Positions 57,297 through 64,000 of a DNA stretch of 64,000 nucleotides are shown one piece after another. The stretch comes from Argyresthia goedartella (Eukaryota; Arthropoda; Insecta; Lepidoptera; Argyresthiidae), in the NCBI GenBank assembly GCA_949825045.1, contig OX463821.1, positions 34,926,486 to 34,990,485 of the forward strand. Reading direction: 5' to 3'. The notes beneath the pieces were generated by a model. It was not told where the DNA came from. It did no database searches and worked only from the letters and a program-made list of their open reading frames with translations. How positions within the stretch are numbered: position 1 is the stretch's first letter; each line of letters starts with the position of its first letter. The translations under genes and the position numbers were made by a program.

Positions 57297-57514
57297 ACCC
57301 CGTGGTTTCTTTAAACCATACGGTTTCTTCATCAAGTAGTTTCAATCTATATACCATGTAGTTTGCATCTATATACCATGTAGTTTCTATCTATATACCA
57401 TGTAGTTTTTATACCACGTGGTTTCTATATCACCTGGTTACTATACCACCTGGTGCTTTCTATACCACGTAGTTTCTATACCACGTAGTTTTTATACTAC
57501 ATGGTTTCTACGTG
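57297..57514. repeat. E-box-like minisatellite next to the LDLa exon
   Basis: About 12 degenerate units of 16-22 bp of the form 'ataccacgtagtttct', some lengthened by an extra 'atctat'. Many units carry a CACGTG, CATGTAG, CACCTGG or CACGTAG core; 'accacgtggt' at about 57415-57424 is a perfect palindrome. The array ends 45 bp before the exon at 57560, so it covers the region where a branch point could lie. Confidence 0.85.
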
Positions 57515-57559
57515 ACAGTAGCGTGGTTGCTCGTAGCTAACCGATGTATTCTGTTGCAG

Positions 57560-57679
57560 GGGACACAATATGCCCGAGCGGCATGTTCCGCTGCCCAGAG
57601 GGCAAGTGCATCCCGTCGCTGTGGGTGTGCAACTACCAGCGCGACTGCGACAAGGGCGAGGACGAGTTCCAGAGCTGCC
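57560..57679 (+). CDS. exon encoding one LDL-receptor class A (LDLa) module
   Basis: A 'tctgttgcag' acceptor and 'gtgagtac' donor bound a 120-nt GC-rich exon, phase 1 at both ends as is usual for LDLa exons. The 39 full codons give six cysteines at positions 4, 11, 16, 23, 29 and 39 (spacing 6-4-6-5-9), with [17 protein letters not shown] in the first half and acidic residues D28, D30, E33, D34 and E35 placed for calcium binding. LDLa modules bind ligands in the extracellular part of receptors or secreted proteins. One module is not enough to name the gene. No neighbouring LDLa exon is visible within 6 kb downstream, so flanking introns are long. The earlier candidate exon at 10020 is phase-compatible. 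Confidence 0.85.
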
Positions 57680-57930
57680 GTGAGTACCTCTTATGTCGTA
57701 TACTTAACTGCTTGTCCACTATGGACTAAATATGACGTGCCGGAGATGCGTTCGAATCCCCGTGTTGACTGTTTTGTTTACCCAGTTCATTTATGACAAA
57801 CAGAATATCGTGAGCGTCGTACTTTTCCCCAAAGGAGGTGGCAAAGGCCCAGACAAGTAATAGTTAGTAACGTAGCAATAGTAAATAATTTATCATGATA
57901 CTGACGTTCTAGCCTTGATGGACAACACCG
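57680..57930 (+). other. intron downstream of the LDLa exon
   Basis: The intron opens with 'gtgagtac'. No further exon recognised. It runs into a SINE-1 fragment. Confidence 0.4.
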
Positions 57931-58007
57931 CGAGGAATCCTTCATATCTCCATAGAAGCGGAAAAACGGAGGGCACAATTGTGCCTCTGCCACCCCGTAT
58001 GGGGTTT
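57931..58007 (+). mobile_element. SINE-1 3' fragment
   Basis: 'gcgaggaatccttcatatct' precedes the 3' module 'gcacaattgtgcctctgcca' and 'ccccgtatgggg'. No head is present. The palindromic 'gcacaattgtgc' is part of the module. Confidence 0.65.
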
Positions 58008-58118
58008 ATAAATATTTGGACAACTAATTAACCATAACCCTATAGAAACGGTTAATATACCTATATACATACAGGTGTATATCAAAGTTCAAGATTACTT
58101 AAATGACAGGACTGTATG

Positions 58119-58370
58119 GGGTTAATCTGGCTCAACACAGACCTTGTTGTTAATAATTTTGTAATTATTTATTCTACTTATTAATCATAACAATTAAATT
58201 TTTCATATTTGTATTAGTTAAGTACAACCTAATTTTAAAAGAGATCTAAAAATCAATCTGTGGGAGTTCCTACGCCCTGCTTCTCCCACAGTGGTCCAAT
58301 GTAGAGAAGAGGCAAAAAATTACGTTTGCTAAGTATTTGTAAATATCTACAGTATAAATATCTACAGTAT
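58119..58370 (+). mobile_element. LINE-U 3' UTR fragment, fused to the next LINE
   Basis: It matches 5463-5720 throughout ('taatctggctcaacacagac', 'agagatctaaaa', 'cccacagtggtccaatgtag', 'taaatatctacag'). Instead of ending in 'taataaa' plus a simple repeat, it ends in a 15-bp segment present twice (58341-58355 and 58356-58370) and passes straight into another LINE at 58371. Confidence 0.75.
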
Positions 58371-60677
58371 AAGCCAACACGTGTAAGCAGTGGCACATGT
58401 TTGGACAACTTCATCCATAATATCAAAGGCTGTAAGGGCGAGATAGTAGAGTTTGCGCTTTCAGACCATACAGGACAGTTACCAAAATGTCCAGTAAAAC
58501 ATTTCAACGTCCTCCAGAGTTGGTCAGTTTATAGACAAGACTACAGTAAAGATTACCTAAAGAAGTTCAAAGAGCACCTTTCAAGTCTCAGTTTCAGTGA
58601 GGTATTCAATAGCAACGATGCTAATGAGGCGTTTGCTGAGTTCCATAATACTTTTAAACTTTTGTATGATCTCTGTTTTCCTAAAATCAAGGTAAGGATC
58701 TCAAGCAACAAACGACCACAATGGGTATCGAAAAGTATCAAACAATGTACAAAAAGGAAGCGAGAGCTATTATGGAAATCTAGACTGCATCCAAACCAAC
58801 AAAACAAACAAAGCTTTAAAACCTATTCAATAAGACTCAAAAAAATAATAAAATTAACGCAAAAGTCCCAAAACGAATATGAAATAAAAAAATCAACTAA
58901 TAAATCCAAAGCCACATGGAAAATAATAAATAATTATCACAACAATAAAACTAAACCAAAAAACTACATAAAACAAATAAAAATGGAAGATCATCTTATC
59001 ACTGATCGACATGAAATTGCACAGTCATTTAATAACTTTTACATCGATCAGACATCACAACAACGTCAAGCAAATGCCACAAATAACCATATAAAGATGT
59101 CTTTCAACCCCAACTCATTATTCCTAAATCCGACTACTCCATACGAGGTATATCAAATAATAAAAAATCTAAAAGACACAAACAGTACTGGATATGACAA
59201 TCTATGCACAAAAGTTATTAAATACGTATCGGATTTAATAGCACCGGTTTTGAGCAGTATAATTAACCTATCGATACAACAGGGTGTATTTCTAGAGAAG
59301 TTGAAAACTTCGATTATTAGACCGCTCTTCAAGAAAAAAGACCGTGAAGTCATGAGTTTCTATAGACCAGTTGCGCTCATCCCCATAATATCAAAGATCT
59401 TCGAAAGAGTAATTTATAATAGTCTCTACCAATATTTTGAGAAAAAATGTCTATTCGCAAAGGAACAGAAGGGTTTTAGAAAGGGTAAGACGATCGACAT
59501 GGCCATTTATGATTTCTTAATGCAGGTAGTGACGTGTTTAGATAAAAAAATACCTATTTCAGCGTTGTACATGGACATGACGAAAGCATTCGACTTCGTC
59601 GACCATGAAACACTAATAAACAAACTGGATGTTTACGGTGTACGAGGTAATGTGCTTGAACTTATTAAAAGCTACCTGAGTGACAGAACACAGTTAACAC
59701 AGATTTCCAGAATATGTCAGAAAACAAAAACAGAAAATCAATACATATCAGGCCCGAGAACGGTTAAATGTGGCGTACCACAAGGTAGCGTATTAGGACC
59801 ACTACTATTCCTCATCTACATCAATGATCTCCCTATGTCAGTAAGTTACCCAATGGTATTATTTGCAGATGACAGTACGATGATTGCGGATTGTCGAGAT
59901 GAAAATACATACGCATCTGAAATTAATAATTCCCTTAACGATATTATTGAATGGCTGAGCTGTAATAATCTGATAATCAATCTTGATAAAACTAACATAA
60001 TGACATTTAAAAATAATTACAATCAAATAACAAACACTCTTGACATCCACTATAATAATAAAAAAATTGACAAAATAAATGTATTCAAATTCTTAGGACT
60101 TAATATTGACTCACATCTGACATGGAAACCACAAGTAGAGCATGTTTGCAAAAAACTAAGTCAGTTTTCCTATGCTCTATATATGCTTGCCAAAGTTACT
60201 GGGCAATCAGCTTTATTAACCGTGTATCATGCTTTTGTCGCCTCGACTTTAAGGTATGGCATTATTTTCTGGGGCAACTCAACCGACAAAGATAAAGCTT
60301 TTAGAGCACAAAAACGGTGTATAAGGGCAATTTGTAAATTGAAACCTACAGACAGTTGCGTTCTTCATTTTAGAATGTTAGGTATATTGACATTGACATC
60401 ATTATATATTTATGAAACTGCTGTATTTGTAAAAACAAACTGGTGCTTGTTTAAGAAAATGAATAGTAAAAGAGATACTAAATTAAGTGCACCTCCCCGC
60501 TCTACTGCTTTATTCAGCAAAAGTATATTTGGTATGGCGCCAAAAGTGTATAATAAGCTGCCTAAATCCATAAGAGACATTGAGCAACTTCATTCATACA
60601 AGGCTGGACTTAGATATTTCTTAATCAAAAAATCATACTATAAGTTAGAGGACTTCTTGGAGGACAAGTCAATCTAA
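58371..60677 (+). CDS. LINE ORF2 fragment: end of endonuclease plus reverse transcriptase
   Basis: An unbroken frame encodes the endonuclease tail (GTCLDNFIHN, then ALSDHTGQ with the conserved SDH), a long linker, and a complete RT: LFKKKDREVMSFYRPVALIP, EQKGFRKGK, YMDMTKAFDFVDHE, KCGVPQGSVLGPLLFLIYIN, and LFADD, then NNLIINLDKTNIM and FLGLNIDSHLTW. The C-terminus has YGIIFWGNSTD and YKLEDFLEDKS. Numbered from the upstream Met at 58326, FADD falls at 513-516. The first 15 residues of that longer frame come from the LINE-U 3' UTR and are not native. It is a CR1/Jockey-group relative of the fragment at 3227-3810. The RT is complete but the endonuclease is missing, so any activity would need another nick or primer. 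Confidence 0.88.
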   Translation, partial: KPTRVSSGTCLDNFIHNIKGCKGEIVEFALSDHTGQLPKCPVKHFNVLQSWSVYRQDYSKDYLKKFKEHLSSLSFSEVFNSNDANEAFAEFHNTFKLLYDLCFPKIKVRISSNKRPQWVSKSIKQCTKRKRELLWKSRLHPNQQNKQSFKTYSIRLKKIIKLTQKSQNEYEIKKSTNKSKATWKIINNYHNNKTKPKNYIKQIKMEDHLITDRHEIAQSFNNFYIDQTSQQRQANATNNHIKMSFNPNSLFLNPTTPYEVYQIIKNLKDTNSTGYDNLCTKVIKYVSDLIAPVLSSIINLSIQQGVFLEKLKTSIIRPLFKKKDREVMSFYRPVALIPIISKIFERVIYNSLYQYFEKKCLFAKEQKGFRKGKTIDMAIYDFLMQVVTCLDKKIPISALYMDMTKAFDFVDHETLINKLDVYGVRGNVLELIKSYLSDRTQLTQISRICQKTKTENQYISGPRTVKCGVPQGSVLGPLLFLIYINDLPMSVSYPMVLFADDSTMIADCRDENTYASEINNSLNDIIEWLSCNNLIINLDKTNIMTFKNNYNQITNTLDIHYNNKKIDKINVFKFLGLNIDSHLTWKPQVEHVCKKLSQFSYALYMLAKVTGQSALLTVYHAFVASTLRYGIIFWGNSTDKDKAFRAQKRCIRAICKLKPTDSCVLHFRMLGILTLTSLYIYETAVFVKTNWCLFKKMNSKRDTKLSAPPRSTALFSKSIFGMAPKVYNKLPKSIRDIEQLHSYKAGLRYFLIKKSYYKLEDFLEDKSI

Positions 60678-60960
60678 CGCAATATTATAAATATAATGAT
60701 AGGGACATAAATAGATAAGTAACATGACCAGAATAATAAATTTATTGTGAATAAAATTAATGCTCATTCACTCTTAGATGGGTGCTTACTTTTCTTTAAT
60801 TTTAATTTTATGATAATTGTGTTGTATGTACATCATAACATTTGCACGTCTGCATGGCAGAATATAGCGAAACTAAGTGACATTATAAAATACCCGATGT
60901 ACACCTATATTCATGCAAATAAACATTACTTTACTTTACTTTACTTTACTTTACTTTAAA
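58371..60960 (+). mobile_element. 5'-truncated LINE with intact RT
   Basis: The element starts within the last part of the endonuclease coding region, continues through RT and C-terminal domains to the stop at 60677, and has a 3' UTR with 'gcaaataaacattactttac' and an (ACTTT)n tail at 60930-60959. A (TTTGAC)n run follows at 60968-60998. Loss of most of the endonuclease means it cannot move autonomously. Confidence 0.8.
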
Positions 60961-61219
60961 GTACTTTGACTTTGAATTTGACTTTGACTTTGACTTTGGT
61001 GTTGTATTGACATTTACATATAGGCACATTTATATGTCGCAGTTCGTTGGTTAAATCAGACACTTAACTAACTCTCTAGACAGTTAATTAAATGCCGACG
61101 TTTAACCAAGTCACTTGCATATTGATTTAAATAAAGCGTCGTCGAAAATGTTTAATAATCTGTCTTACCGAATGCCAGCTTGTTGGAAAACAAGATGGCG
61201 TCACGGCATTTTCTGCAAG
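60961..61219. other. simple repeat and unassigned DNA
   Basis: (TTTGAC)n at 60968-60998, then AT-rich sequence with no gene. Confidence 0.5.
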
Positions 61220-61302
61220 ATTTTTTCTCCTCCCTAGCCGGGATTCAAACCCGGAACCTATCGCTTGGGAAGCACACCCTCAACCGCAACTCCACAAAGG
61301 TC
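61220..61302 (-). mobile_element. SINE-2 head fragment
   Basis: On the minus strand the tRNA-like head is present: 'gcttcccaagcgataggttc' and 'cgggtttgaatcccggctag' (B-box-like GGTTTGAATCCC). The body after 'gagaaaaaat' is missing. Confidence 0.7.
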
Positions 61303-61756
61303 TTAGAGATAACTTTTTTTTTTATATCCTTTCATCATAGGTGTTACATTTAAAGCGCTTTTAGGTATTAAATGTCATTATATCAGGAACAGCACTGGTG
61401 ATACTTGTTCCTTGTATAACATTCTCCTCTACGAACACCGCGTATAATCCCCGCTCATTATTAACTCACGATTATTAATGTTTAAACGTGACGGTACATA
61501 ATGTGATATTTGGTGCCTTGTGGGACACGGGGTGATAAGACTGAATACACTAAATACATTCAGTTATTATCATACATGACTATCACAGATATTGAATAAT
61601 CCCCTAATGATCTGACCTAATCCCCATTGCCCTGAATTAGGGATTGTCGATTGTCGGGATTGATTGTGTTGTTTAATCTATTACACGCCGTATGGTTGGG
61701 CAAATTGGGAATTAGTGGTGAAAGGTGGACGAAAGGACGGTGAAACAGTATCGTTA
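61303..61756. other. unassigned region
   Basis: No gene recognised. Confidence 0.35.
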
Positions 61757-62155
61757 TTAGGGTTCCGTACCCGAAGGGTGCCCAACGGGACCATTTTACT
61801 AAGCCTCCTCTGTCCGTCCGTCTGTCACCAGGCTGTATCTTATGACATGAACCGTGATAGTAAGACAGTTGAAATTTTCACAGATGATGTATTTCTGTTG
61901 CCGCTATGACAACATGTACTAAAAACAGAAAAAAAAATTAAGGGTGCTCTCATACAACAATTATTTCAATACCACATATAAACTTATGAATGCACCGAAT
62001 ACCTACGTACATGAAGTGTGAAAGTAGCCGCACCAATAACTTTGTAAACAACATTTTGCTAGTTACAATCCAAACTATTCATTCCACACTCATACCATTT
62101 TACGGTGGTACGGAACCCTTCGTGCGCGAGTTCGACTCGCACTTGGCCGGTTTTT
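61757..62155 (+). repeat. dispersed repeat R1, full reference copy
   Basis: It runs from 'ttagggttccgtacccgaag' to 'ctcgcacttggccggttttt'. Landmarks are 'tgtccgtccgtctgtcacca', 'ttgaaattttcacagatgat', 'gttgccgctatgacaaca', 'aataactttgtaaacaac' and 'acggaacccttcgtgcgcga'. There is no ORF and no terminal inverted repeat; the ends are A/T-rich. Class unknown. Elements of this look are common in moth genomes to my knowledge. Confidence 0.75.
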
Positions 62156-62214
62156 AAATCAAATATAACATTCATATACTGATGGAATGGAGCAAATAAT
62201 ACTCGTACATTTCC

Positions 62215-62335
62215 TCAGACCCCTCAATACCCTGTGTCAATTGGACCCAGAGACAGTGACGTCGCAAACATATAAATATCCAAGACCCGGATATAATTTT
62301 CCACCCCGGCCGGGACTCGAAGCCGAGACCATAGG
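62215..62335 (-). mobile_element. SINE-2 fragment
   Basis: On the minus strand 'gtctcggcttcgagtcccgg' (B-box region), 'cgggtcttggatatttatat' and 'tgcgacgtcactgtctctgg' appear in SINE-2 order. The 3' end is degraded. Confidence 0.65.
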
Positions 62336-62919
62336 AACTTCATTGATGGTTCATGAAAGTCACCGCACCTTACGCCTTCTGGAATATATCTGTGGTTCGA
62401 CGTTAAGTACGCCCACTTTTATAATATGTATGTCGCCGCTATTTGGATAAATAAGGCTCTTAGTCACAAGCCCGGGCCGTCAACTAAGATCCGGCGTTCA
62501 ATCAGATGGCTAAAGCTCCAGCCGTCCGTCCTAGTGAACGAAACGTTTAACGAGTTGCCTAAACGCTCCTAAGTAAATTATTTTGTTTACGAACGTCCCG
62601 GAAAACATACAGCAAACAACTATTAACTATTTAGTTATAAGTTGTACAAAACAAATAGAGACGCAGTCATTTATGAATTAACGTTTAATTGCTATTGGCT
62701 TGTGAGAAGTCTTTGTACATTGCTGAGGCATCCCTTTAGCCATCTCCTTTCACATAATTATTATGTCGAGTAACAAACAAACAACGATATCTGTTGTGAG
62801 GGGCGGCGCAAGTAGCCCCTGAAAGTTCACATGGCTATTAAGTCTAGTAAATAACAACCTACAAGATCTGTTGTGCCGTGACATGGCTGACAAAAGTCGA
62901 GTAACAGGCACCCCAGGCA
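62336..62919. other. unassigned region
   Basis: No gene recognised. Confidence 0.35.
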
Positions 62920-62987
62920 GATTTCACAGTTACAAAATAGAGCTGCACCTAATAAGATCTGTAGCTCTATTTTGTAACTGTGAAATC
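62920..62987. repeat. perfect 25-bp stem hairpin
   Basis: Bases 62920-62944 (with 'ttcacagttacaaaatagag') are exactly inverse complementary to 62963-62987, with an 18-base loop. The geometry is like 4235-4303. Confidence 0.88.
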
Positions 62988-63024
62988 ATAATTCATAATT
63001 TCTTTATTGTTATTTAATTTCTTT

Positions 63025-63260
63025 ATTTAAAATATTTGAAATAATGATAGCCAATAGGTTAGTAAAATTTCTTGAACAAAACAATTTACTATTCTTTTCT
63101 TCTATTTCTTGACCTAGCGAAAGCTTTTGACACGGTTTTCAGGTTCCCCACTCCCACTTCTCCTGAAAAAGCTTGAATTTCTGGCCAACTCAGCTGAGCC
63201 ATTCGAAAGTTACCTGACAAATAGAACTCAACAAGTCAAAATAGAGAACATGTTAGCGAT
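63025..63260 (+). pseudogene. reverse-transcriptase relic with internal deletion
   Basis: 'IANRLVKFLEQNNLL' (RT region before the QxGF motif) is joined by a deletion to 'FLDLAKAFDTV' (catalytic Asp block). After a frame change comes 'LLKKLEFLANSAEPFESYL' with 'TNRTQQVKIENM'. The order is right for a LINE RT but the region between is missing and the frame is broken near 63136. No PQG or ADD boxes follow, so it is also 3'-truncated. Confidence 0.7.
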
Positions 63261-63345
63261 GACCTACCAGTTTTTTACGATGTCCCATAGGGTAGTCTCT
63301 CTATTTAGACAAGACAACATAACTTTAAGGAATAAAAAACAAATT

Positions 63346-64000
63346 ATGTCACCCATAGACACCGACTCAAGCTGCCAGTCCTTTTCTGACTACGACACCA
63401 CGAGTTTGCCTGATATGTCGACTTACCAGTCTGCAACTGAAATTGAAGACCTCAAACAACAAATCATTGAATTAAATATACAGCTGCAAAGTGCAAATGA
63501 CGAAGTGGAGAGACTGACACTCGAAAATGGAAAGTTGAGATCGGGAAAAAAGGATAATGAGCTCAGAATCAATACTCTTAAAAAACTTTGCAACGAAACT
63601 CTTTCTACAACGAAAAAACAATGTAAAGAGACGAAGAGACGGAAAATAAAACAAAAGAAAATAAACTTCACATTGGACGCTGAAGAACTAAACACGAGTC
63701 AAACACCATCAGAGACCGATGACATCAGAAATCCGGCCGCTACCATGAACAAAACGAATCCTGAAACCAATACCTTGTCGGGAAACTCGTCTGAACAACT
63801 AAAGATGCTCTACAAAAATACTTCTTTCGAAGAAATCCCCCGACAAATTCTGTTTTTCGGTTCGCAACAATGCAGAGGACTGGCGAAAGCGACGAGCATA
63901 AATAGAGGACAGCTACCGTATGAAGAGTACAGAGTTTCTTCTTTCATCAAACCGAACGCGCAGTCGGATGACATCGTCGGCTCTATGGATAGCTACAACT
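63346..64000 (+). CDS. partial ORF1-like protein, runs off the window
   Basis: At least 218 codons are open from the ATG at 63346 to the window edge. Residues about 30-90 form a likely coiled coil (LKQQIIELNIQLQSANDEVE), followed by a lysine/arginine-rich stretch near 95-112 and a Ser/Thr/Asn linker. From residue 166 RQILFFGSQQCRGLA and a KPNAQSDDIV segment resemble the start of the SGNH-hydrolase-like domain found in some CR1-like and other LINE ORF1 proteins, but the usual GDS nucleophile position reads GSQ here. It is probably ORF1 of a LINE whose ORF2 lies beyond 64000. The frame is also open upstream to 63118 through the RT relic, with earlier in-frame Met codons at 63250, 63259 and 63280, so the start is a judgement. 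Confidence 0.6.
   Translation, partial: MSPIDTDSSCQSFSDYDTTSLPDMSTYQSATEIEDLKQQIIELNIQLQSANDEVERLTLENGKLRSGKKDNELRINTLKKLCNETLSTTKKQCKETKRRKIKQKKINFTLDAEELNTSQTPSETDDIRNPAATMNKTNPETNTLSGNSSEQLKMLYKNTSFEEIPRQILFFGSQQCRGLAKATSINRGQLPYEEYRVSSFIKPNAQSDDIVGSMDSYN

Larger units (their letters stand above)
10077..57559 (+). other. putative 47.5-kb host intron
   Basis: If the candidate exon at 10020-10076 and the LDLa exon at 57560-57679 belong to one transcript, this interval is a single phase 1 intron opening with 'gtacgt' and closing with 'tgttgcag'. It contains transposable elements, satellites and unassigned AT-rich DNA, with no other exon that I could identify. This is inference from phase and strand only. 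Confidence 0.35.

Noticed and set aside
57512..57796. 94-codon ORF overlapping the LDLa exon in another frame
   Set aside because: The LDLa frame has all six cysteines and correct splice phase; this one is a shadow reading into introns.

Overview
The window looks like intronic, repeat-saturated DNA from an insect nuclear genome, most likely a moth or butterfly. The grounds are inference from sequence style: AT-rich DNA; CR1-like non-LTR retrotransposons (LINEs) with a PHD-finger ORF1; RTE 3' ends containing the 'cactgctcggcacaggcc' type motif with a (CAT)n tail; tRNA-derived SINEs; and short dispersed elements ending in 'CTTGGCCGGTTTTT', a type I associate with Lepidoptera. There is no bacterial gene organisation, no CRISPR array, no rRNA and no intact tRNA gene.

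Host coding content is tiny. A 120-nt exon at 57560-57679 (+) encodes one complete LDL-receptor class A module with consensus splice sites and phase 1 at both ends. A 57-nt candidate exon at 10020-10076 (+) has the same 1-1 phase. If both belong to one gene, the 47.5 kb between them is a single intron, and nearly everything else here is intron filling.

Layout: 0-10 kb holds a 12-copy 52-bp tandem repeat, SINE scraps, two truncated LINE/RTE 3' ends, hairpins and a fold-back element. 10-11 kb holds the candidate small exon, a fold-back element and a LINE 3' end. 11.3-20.8 kb is a 56/57-bp satellite (about 87 units, with higher-order structure) split by a full-length, apparently intact CR1-like LINE on the minus strand (ORF1 PHD/coiled-coil protein; ORF2 endonuclease-reverse transcriptase, 969 aa). 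21-26 kb is SINEs and unassigned AT-rich DNA. 26.8-31.9 kb is a second, decayed CR1-like LINE (+). 32-43 kb is a patchwork of SINEs, MITE-like elements, copies of a 'GGTTCCGTACC' dispersed repeat, and a young palindrome at 41997-42362 with 128-bp perfect arms. 43.1-44.6 kb is a 5'-truncated LINE (-). 45-57 kb is mostly unassigned, with two copies of one PIF/Harbinger-like MITE. 57.3-57.7 kb holds an E-box-like minisatellite next to the LDLa exon. 58.1-61 kb is a LINE with intact RT fused behind the 3' end of a different LINE. 63-64 kb has an RT relic followed by a partial ORF1-like gene that runs off the edge.

The coding genes are therefore almost all retrotransposon genes. ORF1 proteins bind RNA and ORF2 proteins nick and reverse transcribe. 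The SINEs and MITEs are non-autonomous. The least expected items are the retrotransposon-split higher-order satellite with target-like sequence at the LINE 5' junction, the near-perfect 366-bp palindrome, the modular SINE chimeras, and the edge ORF. No wholly new functional system can be asserted from sequence alone.
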